A stretch of DNA of 64,000 bases from Streptomyces mobaraensis NBRC 13819 = DSM 40847 (GTDB taxonomy: Bacteria > Actinomycetota > Actinomycetes > Streptomycetales > Streptomycetaceae): contig NZ_CP072827.1 of NCBI RefSeq assembly GCF_017916255.1, forward strand, positions 5,481,501 to 5,545,500, written 5' to 3'. Shown in pieces: positions 28,703 to 37,143 of the stretch. The translations under genes were made by a program, and so were the position numbers. The notes beneath the pieces were generated by a model. It ran no database searches, was not told the origin of the DNA, and saw only the letters and a list, made by a program, of their open reading frames with translations. Every line of letters begins with the position of its first letter. The first letter of the stretch is position 1.

Positions 28703-29092
28703 AATGCCTCCTGCTGGTGTGGTCCGGCGCTTCGGGGAATCACCTGCCGGCACCGGGCCGTTCCCGGGGCACGACCGCCCGATTCCCCCATACGTCACGC
28801 TGCGGGCCCCCGGCGTCGGGTTCTCCATGCGTACGGTCATCAAGACTAATCGTCATCCGTAGCACTGCGGCAGGCCCGCTCACTCCCGCCCCGTCCGCGC
28901 GGGTCACGGCCCGATACCGCCGCCGGAACCCCCGTCACCACCCGGGCCCCCGGCCCCCGTCGGAGCCGGTCGAACGCATGAGTAGGCTCCTGTGTCCGCC
29001 TGTCGTACGCGCTTTCCGCGGTCGTCAGTGCTTGTCATCCGTGCGCAGGGCGCCCCCGGAGGGGGACGAGGGGAAGTGGGGGAGTGGCCGGA
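28703..29092. other. Divergent intergenic region, no gene seen
   Basis: 390 bases separate the minus-strand ATPase gene from the plus-strand kinase module. It holds the ribosome-binding sites of both, an AT-richer patch near 28840-28862 (GACTAATCGTCATC) that is a likely promoter location, and a small CCCCCGGAGGGGG hairpin near 29053. I could not assign -35/-10 boxes with confidence. Confidence 0.4.
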
Positions 29093-30142
29093 ATGGAACC
29101 GTCAGGCCCGGGCGACCCAGGGCGGATCGGCCCGTACGCGGTGCTGGGCCGGCTCGACGCCGGGGTGGGCGGTGACCTGACGGCCGGTGGTCCGCCTGCC
29201 GCCGTCCGTGCCGCGGGGCACCGGTTCGTCGCGCGGTCCCGGGACGGCGACCGCACGGTGATCCTCACCACGCCCCCGGCAGGCACCGACCCGGACCGCT
29301 TCCGGGCCGAGGCGGAGGCGGCCCGGCGGCTGTTCGGCCCGTGGACGGCCGTGGTGGACGAGGTCGGAACGACGGCCGCGACCAGCGAGGGAACTCCGGG
29401 CGGCGACCCCGCCCCCTGGTACACCACCCCGTACGTCCCCTCCCTCCCGCTGCCCGCCGCGCTCGCCGCGCACGGCGGTCCGCTGCCCGAACGGACCGTC
29501 CGCGCGCTCGGCACCGCCCTCGCCGAGGCCCTGGCGGCGGTGCACGCGACGGGCGTGGCCTACGCGGGGGTCTCCCCCGCGGCCGTCCTGCTGACGTCCG
29601 ACGGCCCCCGCCTCACCGGCTACGGCGCGGTGCGCGCGGCGACCCCGCCGGGACCGGACGGCACCGGACCCGTCGGCCTGGCACCGGGGACGGTGCCCCC
29701 CGAACAGCTCGCCGGGGCACGGCCCGAGCCGCCCGGCGACGTCTTCGCCCTGGGCGCGGTCCTGGCCTGCGCGGCGACGGGACACACCGTCCCGGAGCGC
29801 GACGAACTGCCCGAGGGCCTGCGCGCCCTCGTCTCCGCCTGCCTCGCCCGCGACCCCGCCCACCGGCCGTCGGTCCGCCGGCTGCTGGACGAACTCCCCG
29901 GCACCGCCCCCGGCTTCGGCCCGCCGCCCGTCATGGACGGTCCGCCGGAGGCCACCGTGGTCGACGGCGGACCGAGCCGGGCGGGCACGCTCCTCGCCCC
30001 CGGCTGGCTGCCGGCCCGGGTGGTCGCCGCGCTCGTCGGGCAGTCCGCCGCCGTCCTCGCCGCGGAACCGGCGGAACCAGCGTCCCCACCCGCACCACCC
30101 CACCCACACCCGTCCCCCTCACCCCACCGCGGACCGTCCTGA
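29093..30142 (+). CDS. Serine/threonine pseudokinase
   Basis: A 349-residue protein that aligns along its whole length with the kinase domain of the next gene (GPYAVLGRLDAG, PLPERTVRALGTALAEAL, PGDVFALGAVLACAATGH, ARDPAHRPSVRRLLDEL). All catalytic motifs are gone. The glycine-rich loop is replaced by LDAGVGG. The HRDLKPSN loop reads YAGVSPAA (157-164), and DFG reads GYG (176-178). No lysine matches the ATP-anchoring position. It therefore should not phosphorylate anything, and may regulate the active kinase. Its TGA shares a base with the ATG of that kinase gene (TGATG), so they are coupled. ATG 29093 has GGGGAG 8 bases upstream; GTG 29084 is an alternative. Confidence 0.78.
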   Translation: MEPSGPGDPGRIGPYAVLGRLDAGVGGDLTAGGPPAAVRAAGHRFVARSRDGDRTVILTTPPAGTDPDRFRAEAEAARRLFGPWTAVVDEVGTTAATSEGTPGGDPAPWYTTPYVPSLPLPAALAAHGGPLPERTVRALGTALAEALAAVHATGVAYAGVSPAAVLLTSDGPRLTGYGAVRAATPPGPDGTGPVGLAPGTVPPEQLAGARPEPPGDVFALGAVLACAATGHTVPERDELPEGLRALVSACLARDPAHRPSVRRLLDELPGTAPGFGPPPVMDGPPEATVVDGGPSRAGTLLAPGWLPARVVAALVGQSAAVLAAEPAEPASPPAPPHPHPSPSPHRGPS

Positions 30143-32364
30143 TGCCTCTGCCCCTCCACCACGACGACCCCCGGCAACTCGGCCCGTACCGGCTCGTCGC
30201 CCGGCTGGGCGGTGGCGGCATGGGCACGGTGTACCTGGCCCGTTCCGCGGGCGGCCGGACGGTCGCGCTCAAGGCCGTACACCCCCGGTTCGCCTCCGAC
30301 GAGGCGTTCCGCGCCCGGTTCCGGCTGGAGACCGACGCCGCCCGGGTGATCGGCGGGGAGTACGGCGCCGGGGTCGTCGACGCCGACCCGTTCGCGTCCC
30401 GGCCCTGGCTGGCGACGGAGTACGTCCTGGGCCCGCCGCTGGACGAGGCCGTGGAGCTGTGCGGCCCGCTCCCCGAGCGGACCGTACGGGCCCTCGGCGC
30501 CGTACTGTGCCGTGCGCTCGGCCAGTTGCACCGCTCCGACGTCGTCCACCGCGACCTCAAGCCGTCCAACGTCCTGGTCACCGCCACCGGCCCGAAGATC
30601 ATCGACTTCGGGGTGGCACGGGCCCTCGGCGACGACCGTCTGACCCGGCTCGGCACCGCGGCCGGCACCCCCGCCTACATGTCGCCCGAGCAGGCGGCGG
30701 GCGTCGAACACACCTCCGCCGGCGACGTCTTCGCCCTCGCCGGCGTCATGGTCTTCGCGGCCACCGGCCACGCCCCGTTCGGCGCCGGCCAGGCCGCAGA
30801 CCTCCTCTACCGGGTGCGCTACGCGGCCCCCGACCTGACGGGCCTGCCGCCCGCCCTCACCCCCGCGCTGACCCGCTGCCTGGACAAGGACCCGACCCGC
30901 CGCCCCTCCACGACCGAACTGGCCGAACTGCTGGCCGACACGGGGACCGGCGGAATGGTCACCGCGGAGTGGTTCCCCACGGCCCTCACCGACACCCTCC
31001 TCGCCGAAATCGCCCGCCGCTCCACCGAAGTCTGGCGCCACCACCCGCACCGCCTGCCCCCGCCCCCGGACACGGACGGCACCCCGCCCGCCCCCGGCCC
31101 CCGCCCCGCCCTCTCCCGCCGCCGCCTCCTCGCCATCGCCGGCGGCTCGACCCTGGCCGCGGCGGCGACCGGCACGGGCGGCTGGCTCTGGTGGAGCGGC
31201 CGCGAGCACACCGGCACCTCCCGGTCCACCCACTTCTCCCGTCCCGCCAACATTCCCGGCCGCGTCACTTGGTGGGCCCGCCTCGACAAGGCGGACGGCA
31301 GCCGTCCGCCCCTCGCCGTCGGTGCTCTGGTGGCCGTGCACGGTCAGGCGGGACTGGCCGCCTATGACGCGAAGACCGGTATCAGGCGGTGGCTGGCCAC
31401 GGCGGTCAAGCAGTCGTACGAGTTCACGGCGGACACCGAACGCGTCTACGCCTCCGCGCCCGACGGCGCGTCCACGACGGGCTTGAAGGTCTACGGCGTC
31501 TCGGACACCGGTGTCCTGGAACACGTCGCCGGCCCGTTCGGCGACCTTTCCTCGGGAACCGGCCACGCCGAACCCCTGGCGGCCGTCGGCGGAGTGGTCT
31601 ACCTGGCCGCCCGCCAGAGCGGCGATCAAGGCCCGGAGCGCTGGTCCCTTCTCGCCGTCGACGCCAAGACGGGCGAGCGGCTCTGGAAGCAGCCTCTCGG
31701 GGACCACACCCCGGGTTACGCGACGGACAGGATCGTGGCCGGCGTCGCCGGTGGGCACCTCGTCTATGCCCGGCCCCTGCCCTCACAACGCACGAACCTC
31801 CTTGTCTCCCACCGGCTTTCGGACGGGCGGCGGGAGTGGGACCGGGAGGTTCCGGGGCGGCGGCCCGACGATCCCTTCCCGGACCTCGGGAAACTGGCGA
31901 TCGACGGCCGGCACGTCTACTTCGCCGGGTCGGAACTGACCGCCGTCGGCCTGGACGACGGCAAACCGGTGTGGACGTTCGGCCACGGCCGCCCTCAAGG
32001 CGACCTCCCGGCGGGGACCGGCGCCTACGGCCCGCCGACGGTCAAGGCCGGCGTGGTCTACGCGGCGGAGGGGACCCGCGGCGTCGTCGCCCTGTCCGCC
32101 GCCACGGGGGAGCTCTTGTGGGAGGCCCCGTTCCCCGGCATGCCGCCCGGCCCGACGGCACCGGTGCTCGGCCGCACGTACCTCTACGCCGTCGCGACGG
32201 ACGGTGCGCGGGACCAGATCCGGGCCGTCGACCTGCGTACCCACCGGATCGCCTGGTCGATGGACGTACCGGGGCGGATCGGCGGTGCGCCCCTCGCCCA
32301 TGAACGGGCGGGCCACGTCGTCTGGACGTCCGGCGACTACGTGTGCGCCCTGCCGTTCGCATAG
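30142..32364 (+). CDS. Serine/threonine protein kinase with PQQ-type beta-propeller
   Basis: A 740-residue Hanks-type kinase. The glycine loop is GGGGMG (23-28), the ATP Lys is K44, the catalytic loop VHRDLKPSN has D138, and DFG is at 155-157, followed by GTPAYMSPEQ. After a Pro-rich linker comes a twin-arginine motif SRRRLL (325-330) plus a hydrophobic stretch, most simply a single membrane anchor. Then comes an extracytoplasmic PQQ/pyrrolo-quinoline-like propeller of repeated blades (AYDAKTGIRRW, AVDAKTGERLW, ALSAATGELLW). Kinase inside and sensor outside is the standard PASTA/PQQ-kinase layout. It overlaps the pseudokinase gene and precedes a second kinase of the same architecture. Confidence 0.88.
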   Translation: MPLPLHHDDPRQLGPYRLVARLGGGGMGTVYLARSAGGRTVALKAVHPRFASDEAFRARFRLETDAARVIGGEYGAGVVDADPFASRPWLATEYVLGPPLDEAVELCGPLPERTVRALGAVLCRALGQLHRSDVVHRDLKPSNVLVTATGPKIIDFGVARALGDDRLTRLGTAAGTPAYMSPEQAAGVEHTSAGDVFALAGVMVFAATGHAPFGAGQAADLLYRVRYAAPDLTGLPPALTPALTRCLDKDPTRRPSTTELAELLADTGTGGMVTAEWFPTALTDTLLAEIARRSTEVWRHHPHRLPPPPDTDGTPPAPGPRPALSRRRLLAIAGGSTLAAAATGTGGWLWWSGREHTGTSRSTHFSRPANIPGRVTWWARLDKADGSRPPLAVGALVAVHGQAGLAAYDAKTGIRRWLATAVKQSYEFTADTERVYASAPDGASTTGLKVYGVSDTGVLEHVAGPFGDLSSGTGHAEPLAAVGGVVYLAARQSGDQGPERWSLLAVDAKTGERLWKQPLGDHTPGYATDRIVAGVAGGHLVYARPLPSQRTNLLVSHRLSDGRREWDREVPGRRPDDPFPDLGKLAIDGRHVYFAGSELTAVGLDDGKPVWTFGHGRPQGDLPAGTGAYGPPTVKAGVVYAAEGTRGVVALSAATGELLWEAPFPGMPPGPTAPVLGRTYLYAVATDGARDQIRAVDLRTHRIAWSMDVPGRIGGAPLAHERAGHVVWTSGDYVCALPFA

Positions 32365-32412
32365 CTCCCCGCGCAGCTCCCGACGCAGCCTGGTGAAAGG
32401 AAGTCCCCAACC

Positions 32413-34344
32413 GTGAAGCCACTCGCCGCCGGTGACCCGGTCCGTCTCGGCCCGCACCGGATCCTCGGCGTCCTCGGGGAAGGCGGCATGGGCAAGGTCT
32501 ATCTCGGCCGGGACGACGCCGGCCGGCCGGTCGCGATCAAGGTGCTGCTCCCTGAGCTCGCGCACGACCCGGGCATGGCCCGGCGCTTCGTCCGCGAAGC
32601 GAGGGCCGCGCAGGCGGTCGCCAGTCCGGGCGTCGCCCGGGTGCTCGGCGCCTGGACGGACGGCGAACGGCCCTGGATCGCCACCGAGTTCCTCGCCGGT
32701 CCCACGCTCGCCGAGACGGTCGAGCGGCTGGGGCCCCTGGACGAGACGGCCGTGCGCGCCCTGGGAGCGGCCCTCGCCCGGACGCTCCAGGACATCCACG
32801 CCGCCGGCCTCGTCCATCGCGACCTCAAGCCCGGCAACATCGTCCTGACCTCCGCGGATCCGCGCGTCATCGACTTCGGCATCGCCCGCCCCGAACACGG
32901 CCTCACCCTCACCGCCACCGGCACGAGCCCGGTCACCCCCGGCTACGGACCGCCCGAACAGGTCCTCGGGCAGCGGGTCGGTCCGCCCGGCGACGTCTTC
33001 GCCCTTGGCGCGGTCCTCGCTTACGCGTCGACCGGCCGCCGCGCGTACGACGGGGCCGATGTGGCGGCGGTGCAGTACCGGGTCGTCCACGGCGCGCCGG
33101 ACCTCTCCGCCCTGCCGCCGGCCCTCCTCCCGGTCGTGGCACCGTGCTTCGCGCGCGACTCCGCCCACCGGCCGGCACCGGCTCGGATCGCCGCCGCCCT
33201 CGCGCCGCCCAAGTCCGCCCGGAACCTGTGGCGCCGCGGTCCGCTCGGCGACGACATCGCGCGGCGCGAGGCCGAGGCCCGGAAACTCGTCGCGGCGCCC
33301 GTGCCGGAGGCGACCGGCGCCCCGGGTCGCCGGCGCTTCCTCGCCGGGCTGGCCGGGGCCGGCACCGTGGCCGTGACCGCCGCGGGCGGCGGCGCCTGGT
33401 GGTTGCTCCGCGGGGGCGGCGACGGGGAAGGCGGGAGACCGGCGGAGAAGGAGGCCGCACCGGCGCCTCGACCCTGGGACGCCAAGCGCCTGAACGCCGC
33501 CGACCACCGTGACGGCGAACCGCCCACACCGCTGTGGGGGCCGTTCACCGCGCATCGGCTCGGTCGGTGGCTGCAGCCGGTGCGCGACCTCGTCCTCGTC
33601 GCCGGAAAGGAAGGGCTGACGGCACTCCGGGTGACCGACGGTCAGGTGAAGTGGGTGGTGCGGAACGACCACCAGTCCCACAGCGCCGCACTGCCGAACG
33701 GGCTGGTGGCCACGGTCTTCGAGGATCGGCTGGTCGCGGTCGACGTCGGCACGGGCAAACCCAGGTGGAGCGCCGGCGAACACGTCTTGCGCGTGCTGGC
33801 GGCCGACGAGTCGGCGGTCTACGTCGCCACCGGTGAGTCGGCGGAGACCCGACTGTGCGCGTTCGACTTCTCCACGAGGGCGCTCCTCTGGGACGTGCGG
33901 ACGCCGATACCCCAGGCGTACGGCCGGGGTGACTCGCGGGCGGCGGCCGGCAGCGGACGGTTGGTGCTGTTCGGAGGGGACGAGGGGAACGCCGTCGCGC
34001 TCGACGCCCGTACCGGTCGTACGGTGTGGCGGCAGCCGCACCAGGGGATCGCGGTAGGGCTGCCCCCTGTCTTCTCAGGAAGCACCGTGTATCTGGGCGG
34101 CAGCAGCCTGACGGCCAGGAGAGCGGAAGACGGCAAGACGATCTGGTCGATTCCGGCCAAAGGCAAACCTTTTGGCTATGTGGGAGGCTGGAGCACTCCC
34201 GTACTCGACGGGGACGCGCTGTACGCCGTGGACGAGGATCGCATCAGCCGACGGAACCGCCACGACGGCAAGGCGGATTGGACCCGCCCCTTGGAAGGGT
34301 TGGCGAGCACCAACTCCGTGACCGTCCAAGGGGGGATGGTCTAG
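32413..34344 (+). CDS. Serine/threonine protein kinase with PQQ-type beta-propeller, C terminus cut by TAG
   Basis: A 643-residue kinase with an intact catalytic domain: GEGGMG (22-27), K43, VHRDLKPGN (D137) and DFG (154-156). A linker with GRRRFLAG (305-312) and a hydrophobic anchor leads to a PQQ-type propeller (AVDVGTGKPRW, ALDARTGRTVW and others). The gene stops at TAG 34342-34344 in the middle of a blade (VTVQGGMV). The same frame then continues without interruption for another 53 codons of good propeller sequence. The TAG stands where Tyr or a similar residue would be expected, so this is either a nonsense mutation, a sequencing error or readthrough. The kinase part is unaffected. GTG 32413 follows AAGGAAG. 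Confidence 0.83.
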   Translation: MKPLAAGDPVRLGPHRILGVLGEGGMGKVYLGRDDAGRPVAIKVLLPELAHDPGMARRFVREARAAQAVASPGVARVLGAWTDGERPWIATEFLAGPTLAETVERLGPLDETAVRALGAALARTLQDIHAAGLVHRDLKPGNIVLTSADPRVIDFGIARPEHGLTLTATGTSPVTPGYGPPEQVLGQRVGPPGDVFALGAVLAYASTGRRAYDGADVAAVQYRVVHGAPDLSALPPALLPVVAPCFARDSAHRPAPARIAAALAPPKSARNLWRRGPLGDDIARREAEARKLVAAPVPEATGAPGRRRFLAGLAGAGTVAVTAAGGGAWWLLRGGGDGEGGRPAEKEAAPAPRPWDAKRLNAADHRDGEPPTPLWGPFTAHRLGRWLQPVRDLVLVAGKEGLTALRVTDGQVKWVVRNDHQSHSAALPNGLVATVFEDRLVAVDVGTGKPRWSAGEHVLRVLAADESAVYVATGESAETRLCAFDFSTRALLWDVRTPIPQAYGRGDSRAAAGSGRLVLFGGDEGNAVALDARTGRTVWRQPHQGIAVGLPPVFSGSTVYLGGSSLTARRAEDGKTIWSIPAKGKPFGYVGGWSTPVLDGDALYAVDEDRISRRNRHDGKADWTRPLEGLASTNSVTVQGGMV

Positions 34345-34506
34345 GTGTCCGAATCGAACGACAAAGGCGTGATCGCTCTGGACAAGGCCACCGGTGCGCC
34401 TGTGTGGACCTGGTCGAACGGCTACGGCGAGTGGCTGGCGGCCGGAGCGGGCAACCGGGTCTTCCTTCTGCGGGACGGACAAGTGACGGCCATGCCCGTC
34501 ACATGA
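34345..34506 (+). pseudogene. In-frame remainder of the kinase/PQQ gene after the TAG
   Basis: The 53 codons after the TAG, ending at TGA 34504-34506, encode VSESNDKGVIALDKATGAPV and then WTWSNGYGEWLAAGAGNRVF, finishing GQVTAMPVT. ALDKATGAPVWTW is a textbook PQQ-propeller blade, and the ending resembles that of the neighbouring kinase. This shows that the ancestral protein reached 34506 (697 residues counting the TAG position). Confidence 0.75.
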
Positions 34507-34525
34507 CGGCCGTCCCGCCACCGGC

Positions 34526-34543
34526 GCGGGCTGACACGCCCGC
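34526..34543. terminator. Short hairpin between convergent genes
   Basis: GCGGGC-TGACAC-GCCCGC (6-bp stem, 6-base loop) lies between the end of the third kinase gene and the convergent gene ending at 34625. Confidence 0.35.
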
Positions 34544-34624
34544 TCCGGCCCCTTCCGGTTCCGGGCGCGGCGTCGGCCGCACGGGTTCTCCCGAGCGTCC
34601 ACTCCGGCCGCCTCCGGAACGCCG

Positions 34625-35422
34625 CTACTCCAACCGCCGCGCCGCCCCCAGCAGCCCCGCCTCCGGGTCCGTCGGCTGGGTGGTGACGTAGGTGCGGGAC
34701 GAGCGGGTGCACCACAGGGTGACGCCGTCGGGGAGGGTGGAGAGGGATTCCACGTCCTCCCGCGGCAGGTTCATGGTGCGGCCGATCTGGACGGCCTCCT
34801 CGGGGGCGACCCGCTGGACGCCCACGAGGTCCGCCTGCGACATCAGGCGCGCGGTCGTCGGGCCGGGGTAGGGGAGCAGGGTCAGGACCGGCTGCCAGGG
34901 CGCGGAGCGGACGCGGCCGAGGGGAGGGCGTATGCCGCAGTCGCGGACGATGAGGACGGGGCTCGGCACCGAGGGGCCCTGCGGGGGGACGCGGCCCACG
35001 TCGTGCAGGGTGATGGACTGCTGGCCGGTGTTGGCGGCCTGCGCGAGCGCCGTCCAGAGCTGTGGGCGTCCGCTCTCCACGGCGACCCGCGCGCCCGTGC
35101 CCACCGCGCGCAGCGCGATGACCTGCGCCGTCCACGCGCCGCCGACCAGGACGACGTCGAACGCGGCCGGGCGGACCAGTCCCAGCACGGCCGGGGCGCC
35201 CTGGGCGTCCGTGCCGACGACCACGCCGTCGTCGCCGACCGGCAGGCCGAGCTCCGCGAATCGGTCGGGATCCAGCTCGTGCCGCTCGCGGCGGGGGCCG
35301 AGCAGCCCGAAACCGGACGCGGGGCGCCGGGTCGGGGAGGCCGACGGCGGGGGAGCGGACGGCGATCCGTCCGGCGCCGCCGGGGCCCGGCGTGCCCGCG
35401 CCGTTCTCGACAACAGACCCAT
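34625..35422 (-). CDS. Conserved type VII secretion-associated protein of unknown function
   Basis: A 265-residue protein with an Arg/Ala/Pro-rich N terminus followed by a globular region. Segments include LGLPVGDDGVVVGTDAQGAPAVLGLVRPAAFDVVLVGG and a basic C-terminal half with PVLTLLPYPGPTTARLMSQADLVGVQRV. I see no transmembrane helix or catalytic motif. VLVGGAWTAQVIALRAVGTGARVAVESGR has the look of a nucleotide-binding or FHA-like beta-rich fold, but this is only an impression. The ATG shares a base with the TGA of eccE (TGATG) and has GGGAGGG 8 bases ahead, so it is an operon partner of eccE. Confidence 0.6.
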   Translation of the reverse strand: MGLLSRTARARRAPAAPDGSPSAPPPSASPTRRPASGFGLLGPRRERHELDPDRFAELGLPVGDDGVVVGTDAQGAPAVLGLVRPAAFDVVLVGGAWTAQVIALRAVGTGARVAVESGRPQLWTALAQAANTGQQSITLHDVGRVPPQGPSVPSPVLIVRDCGIRPPLGRVRSAPWQPVLTLLPYPGPTTARLMSQADLVGVQRVAPEEAVQIGRTMNLPREDVESLSTLPDGVTLWCTRSSRTYVTTQPTDPEAGLLGAARRLE

Positions 35423-36684
35423 CAGCGTGTCCCTCCCAGCGGCAGCGTGGCGAGGACGCCCGGAACCTGCTCGTGGTCCAGCCGGACGAGCCCGACCTTC
35501 ACCCCGCGCGCCGTCCGCTCCAGCTCCCGCCGGACCTCGCTCAGTTCGTCGGCGCTGCGCCCGCACACCCGTATGTGCCCGGTGACCGTCGGCACGTGCC
35601 CGCCGTCCTGGGAGCGGCCGCGGCCGAGCGTCAGGCTCAGCGTCGTCGACAGCGCGGGCAGCGACGTCAGCAGCGCCGCCAGCTGCGGCAGCGACGCCGC
35701 CCCGGAGCCCAACTGCGGCCAGCGGCCGACCCAGTAGGAGGTGTGCCAGCGGTCGTCGCACCGCCACGTCCGGGACGTCTCGACGGTCCGCCGCGCGCCC
35801 GTACCCGAACGGCTCGCCTGCGCCGTGGCGGCCGGGTTGACGTTCGCCGCGGTCGACAGGGCCGTCGCCAGCCCGTCCTCCGCGAGCAGCACCGCCCGGA
35901 ACCCGGCGCTCCGCAGCCGGCTCGTCAACTGGTCCGCCGCGCGCAGCACACACCGCCGGGCACCCTGGACCCCGCCGCCCCGGGCCGCGACGGCCTCCGG
36001 GCACAGCTCGGGGTCGAGCTTGAGCGCCACCCAGGTCATCCGGACCGCGGGGGCGCCCGTCAGCGCGTGCAGGGGCGCGTAGTTCCGCGCGGCCAGCGCC
36101 TGGGCGGACAGGTGGGGGGCGGGCGAGGGCAGCGCGCTCTGCACCACCTGCACCGACTCCAGCCGGACGTCCGCCGTGTCCAGCGCGTCGCGCAACAGGC
36201 CCAGGGGCAGCGCCTTCTCCACCCGGCGCGGGCGCAACGGCTCGTCCACCGCCTCGACCTGGAGGACGACCGTCACGAACGTCCCGTCACCCACCACGCC
36301 TATGTGCCGGCCCTCGCGGTCCGTGAACGACTCCACCCGCAGCGCCGGTTCGCACTCCACGAGCGGGGCCAGGGCGGGCGCGATATCGGAGGGGGCCGGC
36401 GCGCCGGCGGTGCCGCGCGTACGGCGGCGCAGCGCGAGGACCGCGCCCAGCCACTCCGGCACCGGCCGCTGCCGCCGCCGCGCGAGCGCCAACGCCGCGA
36501 GGACGACGGCCACTCCGCCGGCGGGGGCGGCCAGCAGCGGGTCGACGGCGTACCCCACGAGCACCAGCGCCGCCGCCACCTCCAGCAGCACGAGCTGCTG
36601 CAGCCGCACCGGGCCCAGCCGGCCCGGCCCGGACCGCCGGCGCACCACCGTGGCCTGCTGCGCCGTTCGCGCCGCGGACGCCAT
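35422..36684 (-). CDS. eccE: Type VII secretion protein EccE
   Basis: A 420-residue membrane component of the ESX core complex. Two hydrophobic helices (about residues 27-68, LLEVAAALVLVGYAVDPLLAAPAGGVAVVLAALAL) are followed by a soluble EccE domain (IGVVGDGTFVTVVLQVEA and RTWRCDDRWHTSYWVGRWPQL). In mycobacterial ESX complexes EccE is the peripheral membrane subunit that stabilises EccB/C/D. It is cotranscribed with the downstream unknown gene and divergent to eccB across a repeat-bearing 459-base gap. Confidence 0.85.
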   Translation of the reverse strand: MASAARTAQQATVVRRRSGPGRLGPVRLQQLVLLEVAAALVLVGYAVDPLLAAPAGGVAVVLAALALARRRQRPVPEWLGAVLALRRRTRGTAGAPAPSDIAPALAPLVECEPALRVESFTDREGRHIGVVGDGTFVTVVLQVEAVDEPLRPRRVEKALPLGLLRDALDTADVRLESVQVVQSALPSPAPHLSAQALAARNYAPLHALTGAPAVRMTWVALKLDPELCPEAVAARGGGVQGARRCVLRAADQLTSRLRSAGFRAVLLAEDGLATALSTAANVNPAATAQASRSGTGARRTVETSRTWRCDDRWHTSYWVGRWPQLGSGAASLPQLAALLTSLPALSTTLSLTLGRGRSQDGGHVPTVTGHIRVCGRSADELSEVRRELERTARGVKVGLVRLDHEQVPGVLATLPLGGTR

Positions 36685-36734
36685 ACCCGCGCACCCCCCT
36701 CATCCTCGTCGGAACACTCACCCGAACACCCGCC

Positions 36735-36907
36735 GGACCGCCCAACGGGACGCCCGCGACGCACTCGCCGGACCGCGTGCCGGATCGTCCGCCGGGACAC
36801 CCACGGACCGTCCGCCGCGCAACCGCCGGACCGTCCGCCGGGACGCCCACAGGACCGTCCACCGGGACGCCTCCCGGACCGTTCACGGCACACACGCCGG
36901 ACCGTCC
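36735..36907. repeat. Direct-repeat array (about 23-bp period) between eccE and eccB
   Basis: The motif GGAYCGTCC or a close variant begins at 36782, 36805, 36828, 36852, 36876 and 36899, i.e. every 23-24 bases, with two further GGACCG copies at 36735 and 36770. The spacers are similar too (CGCCGGGACGCCCAC-like). The array lies wholly in the divergent 36685-37143 gap. A spacing of about two helical turns suggests a protein-binding array, though a decayed minisatellite is the alternative. The rest of the gap up to eccB shows only its GGGGGGAG ribosome-binding site. Confidence 0.65.
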
Positions 36908-37143
36908 CGGAACCGCGCCCCGTCACGGCCGCGGACGGGCCGCCGCGGACCCGGGCCCGTTCGGCGACCGCACCCGGACGGCACGACCGGATCGTCAACA
37001 GGCATAGTAGGGGGCCGGTCTGACAACGCGGACCGAGGGCAGGTCCGACCAGCGGGTCCGGCCGGTTCCGACGGCCGGCCCGACGGCGGGCCCCGGACGG
37101 GACCCGGCGACGTAACCCGGCGACGGGGGGAGTACTTCGGCAC

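Noticed and set aside
36735..36907. CRISPR array
   Set aside because: Units are imperfect, the spacers are themselves similar, and there is no cas gene in the window. It is better described as direct repeats.
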